From NCBI RefSeq assembly GCF_000340215.1, contig NW_006921547.1:716140-780139 (forward strand): 64,000 bases of DNA, given 5' to 3'. Source of the DNA: Pseudocercospora fijiensis CIRAD86. Its lineage: Eukaryota > Ascomycota > Dothideomycetes > Mycosphaerellales > Mycosphaerellaceae. Of the stretch, positions 32,038-44,870 are shown piece by piece. A model generated the notes under the pieces. It worked only from the letters and a program-made list of their open reading frames with translations. It was not told where the DNA came from and did no database searches. A program made the translations under genes and the position numbers. Each line of letters opens with the position of its first letter. Positions within the stretch are counted from its first letter, which is position 1.

Positions 32038-32461
32038 ACTTTACTCCTTCGTTTATTCCTCTAGTATTCTAAAAGAGAGGCCTTTATAGTATTATACTAA
32101 TCTTTAAAATAGTTAGCTAGGGATATCTTAGATTAACGGAACCCGTTAGAATATTAAAGTAGCTATCTAGGATATACTAATACTCTAGCTATTATACTAT
32201 AGGGTAACGTTAGAGTTAAGTTACTATAGTAGTAGGGGCTTTCTATTAACTATATCGCCTAGTTAGGTATATAGTATAGCGCTTTAGGGACTCCTATAAA
32301 GGCTATATATAGTATACTACTACGCTATATCCTAATATACGAGGTACGGAACTATACTATACGACGCGTATACGAATAATAGTAAGTAAGAAATATAGGA
32401 GAGATATAGGATAGATTAAAGTAGTACGAAGGAGCTAGATAATATAGATAAGCTAGGGGAA
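32038..32461. other. Unassigned
   Basis: TA-rich decayed sequence. No motif recognised. Confidence 0.4.
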
Positions 32462-32812
32462 ATAGATTTACTTAGAAGCGGCTAAACGGGATAGGAGCGT
32501 TCGCGCTAGCGTACTAAAGATATTAGTAGAGAAATAAGGTTACTATAAGATAATAGATAGATTAGATATATATACTCGCGCTTACGTACTAAGTATAATA
32601 GTAGGGAAGAGCTCTATACCTATATATCGGATATACTAGTCTCCCGCGAAACGGAATACTTAGGAAAGAGATCTCTCTCTAAGGCTACCTTTTTTCTTTC
32701 TTCGTATTTCGTCTTATATATATAGTAGCTATATTAATTTAGAGTTTCTATATTCCTATTAGTTTAGATTTTAGTATATCTCCCTATAGCTTAGCTACTA
32801 GTCCTTGTATAG
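32462..32812 (+). repeat. Promoter-like module, copy 1
   Basis: About 350 bases similar to 48,154-48,525 (plus) and 55,513-55,912 (minus). Shared landmarks: GGCTAAACGGGATAGGAGCG at the left, a CT-rich run (CTTTTTTCTTTCTTC), then TATATATAGTAGCTATATTA and TTTTAGTATAT at the right. The layout is that of an LTR or a 5' promoter end. Confidence 0.75.
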
Positions 32813-32834
32813 AATCTATTACCTAATATTTAAG

Positions 32835-33420
32835 TTACCGATTAGAAAGCTTTATAGAATTTATAATTACTAAGTATTTTGTAATTTAAATAAAGGCCTA
32901 GAAACTAGTAGAAGATCTATATTTCGAAAGAAAAGTCTTATAGATTCGATAGCCTCTAGAATAACTAGTTCTAGAGATATATTTACGAGACAAAAATTAG
33001 AGGTACCTAGTAGTATACGTAAGCTACTACGCGTCTCTAGAATATTCTAGGACTTTTTTAAGCTAGTAGAGTAAAGCGGTAAATATCCCTACCTAGCTAG
33101 GTAAGCAATTTAACTATTTTCTACTCGATTACTACTACAACGACTTCTAGTACTTCCTTTAACTTCCGCTAAGCTATATATTATACCTTCGAATAGGCTT
33201 TAGGCCTAGGTTAATTATAATAATCTAGAAACGACTTAAAGAATAAGACAATAGATAGCTATAGATATCTATAGCTATATATATATCCCTAAGAAGTCCG
33301 AATACTAGTCTATCTTCCTACCGGATAATTCCGATAGTAGGTAATCCTATCGACCTATACGAATACTAAGAACGATATAAAAAGTTATTTAAGAGCTTCG
33401 GAATTTAGATTAAAGAAATC
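32835..33420 (+). repeat. Copia LTR/leader-like repeat, copy 1
   Basis: Closely similar to 43,555-44,105 and more distantly to 56,393-57,010. Landmarks: TTACCGATTAGAAAGCT, ACTAGAGGTACCTAGTAGTA-type blocks, CTACCTAGCTAG, AATCCTATCGACCTATACG, GATATAAAAAG (TATA-like), AGAGCTTCGGAATTT. It precedes the copia gag. Confidence 0.75.
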
Positions 33421-33599
33421 GTAGTTATCTAAAGATCATTTAAGATAATACTAGTTTAGAAGAACTATCTATGCTAGTTTGTATCTAATTCGATTATCTA
33501 TATATCTAGTTATCTAATTGTCCTATAAGAATATAAACTGTTATAGATAGTTCTTCTATAGTAACATATCTATAGATAATCTCTTATTTTAAGATAATA
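33421..33599 (+). other. Copia leader with GATAATAC repeats
   Basis: Contains several diverged AGATAATAC/TAGATAATC units in both orientations, also seen in the leaders at 53,350-53,690, 57,011-57,390 and 61,600-61,900. No ORF. Confidence 0.5.
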
Positions 33600-36500
33600 T
33601 TATAGGAGATAGGGTATTAAAAACTTAGAGATAGATAGACTTCCTACTAAGGACAAAGATAGGCAGCTAGGCTACGTATAGAACTATCTACAAAGAAATA
33701 TCTATCTATAGAGGAAGGTCTATTACTACAAACCTAGAATAAGAGGTACCTAAAAGAAGCTAAAAATACTTTATAACAACTATACTCGTCTAAGGCATTT
33801 AATTTCAAACACCTCCCTCCTACATAAAAAGTTATTATAGAAAACTTTAGAATTTTCTAAAAAGGTTAAATAGTACGCTAATACTATTCGCCGCTTAAAA
33901 GACGAATTAGAGTCTAGTAAAGTTAGGCTTCTTAAATAAGTTATTATAGCTTAAAGTATAAACATTTTAGGCTATAGGTACGACTATTTCGTAGCTAATT
34001 TAACTTAGGTATTAGGAAAAGACGAAGGTTGCCTTAGCTTAGGGGATTTATTCTCTTATTAACTAGACGAACAAGGACGATATAGTGCCAAAAAGAAAGA
34101 AGTAGGAGGATATATTAAGTCTTATTTACCTAGAGGTAAATTCTCTAGAAAGCCGCTTAGGCGTCTATAAGATAAGAAGGGATCTAGGAGCGTATCTAAG
34201 AAGCATACGTACTATTAAAAGAACGGATACGTAGACGATACTTGCTACTATAAAGACCCTTTTAATAACCGTAAATAGTTTAACCCTAACAAAGATAAAT
34301 CTACTAGTAGTACTAAAGAAGACGCCTACTTTAGTTAAACGGAAAAACTAAACAATAGAGAATCTTTTAATAAATGAGGGCGTCCTTATTTAGCTATAGA
34401 TAATCTATGCAATGTTTCTAATAAAGAACAAGTCTTTTGTTTCTTAGAATCGTCTAGTAATACCGCTTTTATCTAAGATAGAGGCGCTTCTAGGAAGATT
34501 ATTAGTAATAACTCTTACTTTGCGACTTATACTAATAAGCTATACTACTAGAAATTATAGTAATACTAGCTCTTTAATCGCTCGCGGTTAGGTCGATAAT
34601 AGAGTACGGGTTAAAAACACTCCTGAAACTTAAACTCTTACTAATTATCTTTTTACGCCCTAGTTTTATATAAACCTAACAAGTTTAACGCTATAAGGTA
34701 ACCGCGAGATTATAGCTCGGCCTAGAAGCGGTACTATAGAACTTTATAGCAAGAAGGATAATCTATTAACTAAGGCCTTAGAGCGAAATCTCTTTATGCG
34801 CTATAAGTTTCTAAATATGTACCGAATTCGCTTTACTATATAGCCTTAAACGTTAAAGAAGCTATAGTTATTACCTCTAAAGACGAGTCTATAACTTAGT
34901 ATAAACGGCTAGGATATATAGGCCTCTATACTCTAAAGGAACTAGATATAGAGACAGCTGAACAATAATATTCTACTAAAGAATACTACGTATATATTAA
35001 ATCTAAATATATCTATAAACTAAGCTATATTCTTACTATAAAAGCTAAGGATTTTCTATAAGAAGTTACCTATAATATCTATAGCCCTATAGAGCCTAAT
35101 AGGCCTTATAGATAAGATTTTTAGATATATAGAAATTAAGTTGTTTTTTAAAAATTCCGAGACTTTTAATACTATAAAAGCATTCGAAAGAAGAGCTAAA
35201 AAGTTAACAAGTAATATATACTAGCAGAAATCCCCTAGACTTAGAGTGCCTAAGCTAAATAACGCTAGGAAACTAATACCTAGTAAGGTCGAGGGTCTTT
35301 TTAAAGATAGCGGCGCAATATAATAGCTATCTTCGCCTAAAAATCCTAAACAAAACAGGCTTATAGAAAGGCCTAAAAGGGCCTTACTAGAATGTGCTAG
35401 GGCATAACTATACGAGGCTATTCTACCTAAAGACTATACGTAGAAGGCTCTAAGAGCGGCTATTTTTATCTATAATAGTATACCGTATTCTAGGCTAAGT
35501 TTTAATTCCTATATAAGGTAAGGTATAACAAAAACGAAAATATAAGTATACTAAGGGTCGTTAGATCTATAGCCTATTATAAGTATCCTTATTACTTAAA
35601 GTTAGAATTTAAAGTAAAGAAAGTATTTCTCCTAGGATATATAGATTGTAATAACTATAGCCTATTAGATCCAGAATCCAAGAGAGTAAAATAGGCTTAA
35701 GCGGTTACAATTTTAAAAACGTAGTATATTGCTAAATCTAAAGACCTAGATACTAATATGGACGGATCCTTAGTAGATAGAGGTATAGAGTATTACGTAT
35801 TGTAGCCGCTAGGCAGGTATCGACCTAACTAGGGGTTACGTAATTAATGCCTTAGGTATCTACGAAGACTTCTTTTACGCGGCTTCTTAATAGAACTTCG
35901 TCCTTTACGCTTCGTCTTATCTATATAGCGACGATATTTATTTACTTACCGTCGTTCCTTAATATAGAGAGTCCTATAGAGAGGGAATTATCTAGGGATA
36001 ATATATCTATAGACAATAAAGGCCCTTCTATAGATAATACTCTAGATATAGGAAGGGAATCTAACCTTTCTAGGGATAGTACTTATAGTACTAATCTAGA
36101 TAGGTAAATAGACCCTTTACCTATATAGGATAGCAACTAAAACAAACTAGACAATTATCTAAGTATTAATACTATAAGGTAATCGTCTAATACTAGACCC
36201 TTCTATATCTTAGTAGAGGACGGTCTAGAAGACAACTTAGCTCTTTTAGCTAGTAAAGATCCCTATAGTAACGAACCTACGTCCTATAAGGACGCGATCG
36301 AAGTAGACCTAGGGATTTAGTATAGCCTATAATTAATAATCCTACTAAACTAAATGATTAGTATTTAGGAGACCTACTATCTAATAGAAAAGTACTTAGA
36401 AGACGATAGGTCTATAAAGAGAAGCGCGACCCTAAAGGCGATTCCTTTAAAAACAAAAGACGTTAGGCTACTAAGGGGTTAGAGTAAATAGAAGGTATAG

Positions 36501-37740
36501 ATTATTAGTAAACGTTAAGTAAGATATACCCTTCTAAAGTTTAGCGATCTTTATTCGCTAAAGCGGCTTATTACGATTAGTAAATAGAGTAGTAGAACGT
36601 AGAACTAGCGCTCTCTAGCCTAAGCCCTATTAAGAAAGGAATATATAGTATAAAGCTAATAGATTTCGACTAAGATAAAACTAAGGTCTCGTATTTAAAT
36701 TCCGCCTTATATAGTGTAAAATAGGCCTCTAGATAATACTATTTGTACTTTATATCCGTAATCGCTAAACTAGGCTTAAAGCCCGAAATAGGGCCGACGC
36801 GGTATTTAGATAAAAATACGGATTTAAATAAAATATTATAAAGATAATAGATTAGTCTTTAGTCCTAATATAACTTTATTTAAATAACTAAAAGATTCTT
36901 TACTTAAAGATCTTAAACTAAGTACTCTAGACGCTATAAAGAATTGTCCTAGTGTCGAAGTTATTAGGAACTAAACAAATCGATATATTACTCTAAGCTA
37001 AATACGCTATTTAGAGAGAAGAATACTTAACTTTAATAAGAAAGAAGTAGGTCCTATTTCCACGTTAATAACGTCGGGATATACTTTGAAAAGTCTAAAG
37101 AATAAGCTTCTTTAGAGTCTATTAAGTAATTTTAGGCTAAAAGGTTCCTTACTCTACTTAATAGCTATAGTAAACCCGGATCGAAAACTAGATCTAACCT
37201 AGATTTAAGATACCTAAATAATCCGAGAGCCTACGGTCCCGCGCTAGTATATAGATTATATAGTTAGAACTGCTATTAGTCGGCTATAGCGATACTAATT
37301 AGAGGAGTAAACATACTATACTATACGGCGTTCTACCGGGGTCCGCGGATTGTTTATTTTCCTTAAGACCTATAGCGCCTATAGGTTAGCGTAGTACCTT
37401 ATGGAAATCTATATCTTTACCGAGTTACGAAGCCGAGTACATTGCCTATATTGCCTTAAAAGAATACTTCTAAGTATATATCTTTTAAAAAGATTTATAT
37501 AAATAAGTCGTAGTAAAAACGGGGAGCTCTATAGTCTATACTAATAGTAAATCTACTATAGAACTAGCGAATAATCCTAAATATTGTTATTAGACTAAGT
37601 ATATAGATATCTCGGAATAGTATATAAGGGAGGAAGCTCTCGAGAAATCTAGTGCTCTTAGATATATCCCGGCTAAAGACTATTTCGCGGATATATTTAC
37701 TAAGGGCATAGCAACCGGTTTATTCGAGACGCTAAGGTAA
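33600..37740 (+). pseudogene. gag-pol: Copia-type gag-pol polyprotein
   Basis: Ty1/copia order on the plus strand. Gag (33,600-34,350) contains ANTIRRLKDELESSKVRLLK and a finger-like KNGYVDDTC with a residual CCHC pattern. Protease reads IxDRGASRKIISNN near 34,471-34,510 (DSGASRH in relatives). The pre-integrase domain reads YKRLGYIGLYTLKEL near 34,900. Integrase includes ERPKRALLECARAxLYEAIL near 35,360-35,440 and KALRAAIFIYNS. RT is badly decayed (about 36,300-37,200), ending with DLRYLNNPRAYGPALVYRL. RNase H reads YEAEYIAYIALKEYF (37,430), VYTNSKSTIELANNPKY and YIPAKDYFADIFTKG, closing at TAA 37,738-37,740. The protein would process, copy and integrate element RNA; it is dead here. Some frame changes are likely in RT. 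Confidence 0.85.
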
Positions 37741-37778
37741 TAGGTTATTTAAGAGTCCTTATCCTTATCCTTAAAGAA

Positions 37779-38110
37779 CTAAGCTCTCCGATCTCTTATT
37801 ATCTAGTACTGTCGAAACTATAGATAATATAGACAACGAAAACTAAAATAAGGCTTAGTAAAAAGATATAATAAGACTTAGAAATCTTAATCTCTAAAGC
37901 ACTAAGCTCTCTAACGTCTTATTATCTAGTATTACTTAATCTATAGATAATATAGATAACGAGAAATCAAATTAAGCTTAGTTAGAAAATATACTAGGAC
38001 TTAGAAATCACTATCTTAAAGGCACTAGGCGATCCGACTTTTATTGTCTAGTATTATCTAATCTGTAGAGAATGTAGATAGCGGGAAAGAAAGTTCTCGA
38101 CCTATAGCTT
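37779..38110 (+). repeat. Tandem repeat, about three units of 121 bp
   Basis: Units start near 37,780, 37,901 and 38,022 with (A/C)ACTAAGCTCTCCGA-like then CTTATTATCTAGTA and CTATAGATAATATAGAYAACG. It lies just after the copia RNase H, in the 3' untranslated part. Confidence 0.8.
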
Positions 38111-38428
38111 AAAAAATAGGTACTACGTCGAGTAGCATCTAATAATCTCTAAAAAACTCCTAATAAAAGCAAATAGAAAGGAAATCGAAAGTTCGGTAGG
38201 GGATTCTACTATCTCTAGAGGGTAAAAAGATCTAATAATAGGGGAAAAAGGACTATTAGTAATTATATTGTTCTTTATTATCTTACTAAACTATACTATA
38301 ATATAATCGCCTATAGTATTATTTAAAAATATCTATAGAGCGAGGGCTCTCTATACGCTATAGGAGGTACGCTTCTATAGTAAAAATAAAGAGGTACTAT
38401 CTATAAATACTTATTACTCTAACGATTA
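38111..38428. other. 3' region of the copia element, unassigned
   Basis: Contains a purine-rich AATAGGGGAAAAAGG at about 38,239 that could be a polypurine tract. A matching LTR could not be recognised; the pogo-type transposon interrupts at 38,429. Confidence 0.4.
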
Positions 38429-38490
38429 AGACCGGCATTCCGCTATCCTACCTAAGGTACGACCTTAGGTACGACCTTAGTAAGAACGTT
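38429..38490 (+). repeat. Left terminal inverted repeat of pogo 1
   Basis: Pairs with 42,947-43,005. GGTACGACCTTA occurs twice in tandem here and once at the other end. Confidence 0.88.
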
Positions 38491-38599
38491 ACTCCCTAAA
38501 TACTAGTATATAAAATACGATAGAAACAAATCGATTTAGTTCTATATACTATACTTCTATCCGCTTAAATAGCGAGGATAGTCGCGTAATGCGAGTGTT

Positions 38600-41300
38600 T
38601 ACCTCTAAAACTTTAAAATCCGAACCGCCGCTACTATTTTCGTCGTCGCTACCTTCTACCTCGCTTCCGCTCTATAAATCTAAGTCTTTTTATTATCGCC
38701 TAATATAGTCTAAGTTATTATTAATAAATTCGATCTCTTCTATTTTAATATACGTTCTACCTATCGTACTCTACGATAGTAAAGATTAGAAGTAATCCTA
38801 GGACGTCTTAAATTTCGCAGTTTCGGCTCTATATATATCGGCGATTATCTATAGCCTACGTTCTACGTTCTTACGTTGTTCCTCCGCCTCGTCGCGAGTT
38901 ACTTTCGCCTAAGCTAAAGCATTATATATATTCGCTCGGGATTATATATCTATTAAGCCGATTAGGAACGCGATTTACGTAGTAGTATCTTCTATCTCGA
39001 GAATTTTAACGTCCTTATTTACCTCTACCCTTCTTTTAAATATATCTTTCTTCGCCTTTTACGCTTTGTCTTCTATAGTCTTTAACGTAAATAGCGTCTA
39101 ACCGTATTCTTGTTTTAGGATAGTAAGTTTATTCTAGATCTTAGTCTTCCTTTATAAAAGTAGACTTTGTTATATAGCTAGCTCTATCTATTATATCTCT
39201 CGTAGTCTATAACGCTCCTCTTTAAAAGCTACGAAGGCGATAATATCTTTAAGGTATTAATAAGCCTTCTCCTTATTCTCCTTATCGTAGAGTGCGTTAT
39301 TCTTTCGCTTCTTACGATTCTATTCGATATAGTCCCGCGTCTTACTAATCTTATCTTCTATAAGTTTAGCTCTAGCCTCGAGAGCTACTATACCTCGTAT
39401 CGTTTTCTTTAAAGTCGTATATCGCGTACGTTCCGTTATAGTAAGGTATAGGCAGAGATCTATAGTATACGTAACCTGCTTCGTAGTATACGGCGTAATC
39501 GGCGAACTCGGAGAAGCTTCTAGAACCCCGAAATTCTAATCGGTATCCGGAATAAATAGCTAGGTACGTTCTTTATAGGCTAGATACCGATTCGTATCTT
39601 ACTTTCGAGAGCCTAGAGATCCGGACGTATCCTACGATATCGTAGACCTTAATAAGTATAGTATATTAAATATAGCCGTAGACTACGAGGTTTAACTCTC
39701 CGGTAGTAGTCCGAGACGGGATAGTTATTTTACGAAGGTAGATTCTAGGTTAATTTCGAGTTAGACGCAAATTGTAACGTATATATCCTATAAGTATAGA
39801 ACCGGGAGCTACGATATTAGCGGATGCCCTTTATCCTTTACTCTCCGTAAAACGCGACCGATATTTAATTCTAGTCGGTCTTTAATATATATATTATCTT
39901 AGATAAGTCGTAATATACGAGTTAATTAGGTAGGATTCTTCCGATAATCGTTTAGTAAGTACTTCTCTAGTACCTAAATACCGTAAGCTACGAATATATT
40001 ATATATATTCGAAGGTATAAATACTAAAGATCGGATCCGAGTATATAGGCGAAGGAAGATCTCCCGATCGATCGTAGACTACGTACCGAGGTTCGTATCC
40101 TACGCCTTTACTACTTTAGAGTACCTCTATTTTAGCGGACTAAAGATACTGATATCTAATAGCTATATAAAATACGTAGTATATAGAGGGAGTAGCTATA
40201 AGAGGCTTCGTAGAATACGATAAACTTATACGTAAGATATAATTCGTACCTATCGGAGATTAGTATCCGGTATCGTAGATTCGAGATAACTAGGTTTCCG
40301 TCTTTATTAAAATCTTTATTAGTTACTTACTCGCGGGTTGCGGCTTCGAACTTTTTAAGCTAGTAAAACCTATAGTCGGAGCTACTCTATCTATTTTTCG
40401 ATAACGCGTAAACTACGAATATAATTTGCTATAAAATGCTTTCCTTTCGTAATAATAGATAGCGGTCCTATCTAACCGTCTAGTCCGATCGATTCGATTA
40501 CTATAATCTATTCGCGACTACTAGATTATATAGACTAAGTAGTACGTTATCGGTATAGTATAATTACCTTCCTCGTAGATCGCGTAAGGCGTCCGATTAT
40601 AAAGCCCGACTCGTCTATATTATATATATCCTTAAACGTAACGTCGTATTATACGATTGCCTTTTTAAGTCTATAGAAGAAATTAATCGCTTTCTACGGA
40701 TCCTTATTCGCGCGGATATAGTCGTTATCTAAGGCCCGCTCGAATATAGTTTAAATAGTAGGGTTCTTTCGTATAAAGCGTTTAATATAGTAATAGCTTA
40801 ACGCGTAAGATATATACCTATACTAATAGTCTTTCTAGAGTATTAACGTATAGTTACAAACCGCGGCTAGCGATATAGGTATCTTTATTTAGTATATCTA
40901 TATATAGTATTGTATAATTATATCTTCTAGACCTCGCGAGAGATACTAGTTCGCCTCCTATACTTTGCTCTCCGGGCGAGACTCTCGGTTTATACGAGCT
41001 AAAAGATATATCCGATAGACCTTAAATACTTAGTACGTATACTATTTTAAAGGAGAGTCGGATACACCTAAATACTTTAGTATACGTATTTAGCGTACGA
41101 AATAGGCAATTCGGATCCTTCTAAACCGCGATTATATCCCTATATCTTTCCTTCCTCTCCTAGATAGTTATAGTAAGCGAAGAATATCGACTATACTTTC
41201 GCAGTTTACGTAGTTTCTCTATCTAATCTAGTTCTAAATTATCGTTCGTACTTTCCTTAGGAATATCGCAATCTACGTCTAGTCGGTATAAGTTTAGATA
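38600..41300 (-). pseudogene. Pogo-type DDE transposase of pogo 1
   Basis: Read on the minus strand through TAG/TAA. The N-terminal DNA-binding half is around 41,300-40,750. The DDE core starts with NIDESGFIIGRLTRSTRKVI (about 40,620-40,560), matching the family's NxDExGFxxG box. SRExIIVIESIGLDG and GPLSIITKGKHFIANYIRSL follow (about 40,510-40,410). The rest of the core is decayed. The C-terminus (about 39,400-38,700) is long, Lys/Glu-rich and probably coiled coil, as in Fot1-like proteins. The family cuts and pastes at TA. Start, end and frame continuity were not fixed. Confidence 0.83.
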
Positions 41301-42946
41301 AAGTAGGCTACTCTCTAGATTACGGTCGGTCGTAGAATATGTATTATTATTAATTATATAGTACGTATTAGGCTATTAGTAGTTAGTTTTTAGAGGTAGA
41401 AACTATTAAGTAGAGATAGTACTAACGCGCTCGCGTAGCCCTATAGGACTTAGTATATAGGTCGTATAATATCCTACGTTCTTAAATATATCGCCTTCTA
41501 CGCCTATATTAGATTTAGATATAGAAAGTTTTAGCGAACTTATAACTAAATTAGACCCTATCGAATCGCTATATCCGCTATCTATACTACCGGCGCTCGG
41601 AGCGATAGGCGACTCTTATAATATACGAGTAGGCGACTCCCGTAGAATACGAGAACCTTAGATAGGAGGTGCTAAAAAGTCCGGCGGACCGAAGGCATTA
41701 GTATTAAGAGTATCTATAAGCTACGAATACTTAGAGTTAGATAGATTATTAGATATATTTAGGATAGGTATCGTAAAAAGCGAGTATAAGAGTTAGGATA
41801 GTTAGGGTATAGATACGCGCGATCTCTACCCGTACTATTCTCGCTAATAATAACTATAGCTAGATCCTCTAGGTAATCTCTAAAAGGAGCGCTAAGTATT
41901 ACGCGATTGCCTATATAGTAGCTATAGCACTTCGGAAACTACAAGTTACTACGCTAGTACTTACGTATTATATAACTAAAGAAGATCTATAGACTTGCTT
42001 ATAGATTTATAGGCTCCGGAGGCTACGATTATAGACCCTAATCCTCGAGCTACTCGATAACGTTCCTAAAGCAAAGTTAGGCTCGTATACTACGAAGGTA
42101 TTAAGACGCAATATACGAAGGACTTATAGCTTCTAATACCTAGAAAGATTACGCTAACGAAAGTTAATAGCTCGCTAAATACGATTCTCCGTAGCCGATA
42201 TATTATTACTTCGAAGTAGCGTATTACGACTAAGTCCGGGAAAGGGAAAGGTATATCTATTACCCTAAGGATCGACCTAGTTAAAGGAATAAGTACTATT
42301 CGTATTACGCGTACCGATATATAGTATCTTACTAGGGGCAAGCTAAAGGTACGTTTTATTAATAGTTGTAGGCTACGCTACTTACTATTAGGCTCCTTTT
42401 AGCGGTATACTAGAGGATCGTAATAGGCGACTTTCGGAGTAGTATACGGGCTTTAAATATATCGTAATATAGGGATATAGTGTATCGTAATATATAGGTA
42501 GAGTATATCGTAAGGTATATATGTAGTATATCGCGATAGTATAGTATCGTCTAGTAGAAAAAGTTTAGATTAAACTACGAAATGCGACGTTCTTTTATAG
42601 CGCTTCGCGTATTGCTACCTGCGTACGTACGTAACTTATATACGTTTATCTTATAGATAGGAAAGTAAGTAAAGTATATAAAGCAAACTACGACCTTTCT
42701 AAAGCTTCTAATAATACGAAAGGCAGTAAACTTATACGTATAGTACGTTGCTTTACTAGCTAATTTAAAGCTATAAATATACTAGAAGTAATAGGGAGGG
42801 TTACTTATAACTAAAGCGTAAAATACGAAATATTAGAGTCGCAATTAGCGAATATGTAACGTATAGACTACGAGTATATAATAGTATAACCGTACGGAGT
42901 TAAGCGAATTTTAATAGCGCTATACCTAATTTGTATCTTAGCAAAT
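41301..42946. other. Subterminal part of pogo 1
   Basis: No protein recognised. The open frame 42,090-42,341 (minus) has no family features. At 42,450-42,560 several diverged ATATCGTAATATA/GTATATCG units recur and may be transposase-binding repeats. Confidence 0.45.
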
Positions 42947-43005
42947 TACTAAGGTCGTACCTTAGGTAGGATAGCGGAAAGCCGGTTATAGCGGAATACC
43001 GGTCT
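42947..43005 (-). repeat. Right terminal inverted repeat of pogo 1
   Basis: Inverted copy of 38,429-38,490 with the ACCGGNNTTCCGCTAT unit doubled. Confidence 0.88.
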
Positions 43006-43554
43006 AAAATGTTAGGGCGTATTATAAAATGATAATAACTAAGACCTAGATAGAAAGGGTCCTATAAGAACCTTAGTTAGAAATATAGCTATATAGGGCT
43101 TAACGGCCTTTTTCGATATAGATCGATACTATAAGTCTTAATAGTAATAGATAATAATAGAGGTCGAAAAGAGCTAAAAGAACCTATAGGACTCTAGATG
43201 TGGATTACCTGCTTAGTACCTTACTAGTCGGGAATCTAACGCGAATCTAACTCGAATCTAGCGTACCTAAGTTAAGTCTTAGCTATATTTACTAGCTAGT
43301 ATTAGCTCGGCCTAGTTATTAGTAGCTAAATATTATTTAATATTAATTAAAGTATTTATAAAGTACTCTAACTAGGGCGAACTTACACACATCCTATTTC
43401 GTATTTATATATAGTACTATAAGTAGCTATCGATCCTAGTACCCTAGTAGAAGGGCTATTCGTAGAGCTCTGCCGACCCCTAGAACCTTGTATAAACGAC
43501 TAGGGACATCCTAGATTAATAGAACCTTTTAGAATCTAGTCGTTAATATTAAAG
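43006..43554. other. Unassigned, possible LTR U3
   Basis: Begins TGTTAGGGCG at 43,010, an LTR-like start, and has a TATA-like GTATTTATATATAG near 43,401, then runs into the copia LTR-like repeat. It may be the 5' portion of that LTR. Confidence 0.4.
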
Positions 43555-44180
43555 CTACCGATTAAAAGGCTCTAAGCAATTTGTATTTCAAATAGAGGCC
43601 TATAAACCGGTAGAAAATTTATGTTTCGAAACAAAAGTCTTATAGATTCGATTGCCTCTAGAATAACTAGTTTTAGAGATCTATTTACGATATAAAAACT
43701 AGAGGTACCTAGTAGTAGAGATAAGCTTCTCGTGTCTCCAGAATATTCTAGGACTTTATTAGTTAGTATAGTAAAGCGATAAAGATCGCTACCTAGCTAG
43801 ATAACTAATTTAACTATTTTCTACTCGATTGCTACTACGACGACTTCTAGTACTTCCTATAACTTCCGCTAAGCTATATATTATGCCTTCGAATAGGCTT
43901 TAGGCCTAGGTTAATTATAATAATCTATAAACGAATAAAAGAATAAGATAATAGATAGCTATAGATATCTATAGCTATATATATCCCTAAGAAGTCCGAA
44001 TAATAGTCGATCCTCCTACTAGACAATTCCGATAGTAGATAATCTATCCTATCGACCTATACGAATAAGAAGAACGATATAAAGGATTATTTAGGAGCTT
44101 CGAAGTTTATTTAGTAAACATATTAACCTTCGAACCGAACCGAGCCGATAAAGAGTCGAAAGATCTTAACATCTATATAA
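43555..44180 (+). repeat. Copia LTR/leader-like repeat, copy 2
   Basis: Same order of blocks as 32,835-33,420, extending to AACCTTCGAACCGAACCGAG at 44,130, which also occurs at 53,283 and, with changes, at 56,950. Confidence 0.78.
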
Positions 44181-44870
44181 ACGTATATAAATAATAGATA
44201 CGACTATCTAGATAAAATAACTATATATTAGTATCTATTAAAATTACTAGAATATCGTACCTATCCTCTTTATAGTATAGTAGAGAAGCAGAGTCTAAAA
44301 ATTTAACTATATATATATCCGAATACATTTCATAGACTAGCTAAACCAAATCCGTTTATCTACCTAGCTATATATAGATTAAGGCCTCGTACTAAGCAAG
44401 GAAACTAATAAAGAGGGATATAGGCGCTCGTTAGCGCGAGCATATAGCAAGGACAGTACCGCAAGGCCTAAAGTAGCGTAAATACGCGTACTATCTATAC
44501 TCTAGGAATAGGATAAGGGAGGGCGAATAACTAGTAAAATAGGCCCTTATCTAGTTAAGAGGTTAGTATAGGAGTAATAGTTTTCTATAAAAGAGGGAAA
44601 CCGTTATATCCGCCTCGTATACGGATATTATTATCTATATACTAAGGCCCTATAGTAAGTAAATAAATTAATAAATAGGAGTATAGGCGCTCGATAGAAT
44701 GTAGTAACGCTAGCGCCGTAAGGCCTTTGCGAAGCCTAGCTAGAGCCCTAGAAACAGCGCTAGCGTAGCGATAGTTAACTCGATAAGCTACTTTCTCGTA
44801 AAGCACGCTAAAAAAAGTAGCTAATACGATAAAGACGAGGTAACGAGGTACTAAGTTATCCATTTTAAGG
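44181..44870. other. Unassigned, with a 60-bp direct repeat
   Basis: AAGGCCTCGTACTAAGCAAG... at about 44,373 and AAGGCCCTATAGTAAGTAAA... at about 44,645 begin two diverged copies that both continue into TATAGGCGCTCG. The minus open frame 44,642-44,863 lies over the second copy and has no recognisable family. Confidence 0.45.

Larger units (their letters stand above)
38429..43005 (-). mobile_element. Pogo/Fot1-type DNA transposon 1
   Basis: A 4.6-kb element with terminal inverted repeats: the left end (38,429-38,490) starts AGACCGGCATTCCGCTATCC and the right end, read inward on the minus strand, starts AGACCGGTATTCCGCTATAA. A minus-strand transposase of the pogo/Fot1 DDE type lies inside. The left end carries an extra copy of GGTACGACCTTA, the right end an extra 17-base ACCGGCTTTCCGCTAT-like unit. 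Flanking bases (TTA on the left, TAAA on the right) fit a TA duplication but the exact edge is unclear. Confidence 0.88.

Noticed and set aside
38111..38428. A 3' LTR for the copia element at 33,600-37,740
   Set aside because: No block here matches the LTR-like repeats at 32,835 or 43,555; only a possible polypurine tract was seen.
42090..42341. Minus-strand open frame of 83 codons in pogo 1
   Set aside because: No family feature, hydrophobic and arginine-rich text typical of shadow frames; outside the recognisable transposase.
44642..44863. Minus-strand open frame of 73 codons
   Set aside because: Lies over a diverged direct repeat and has no recognisable domain.
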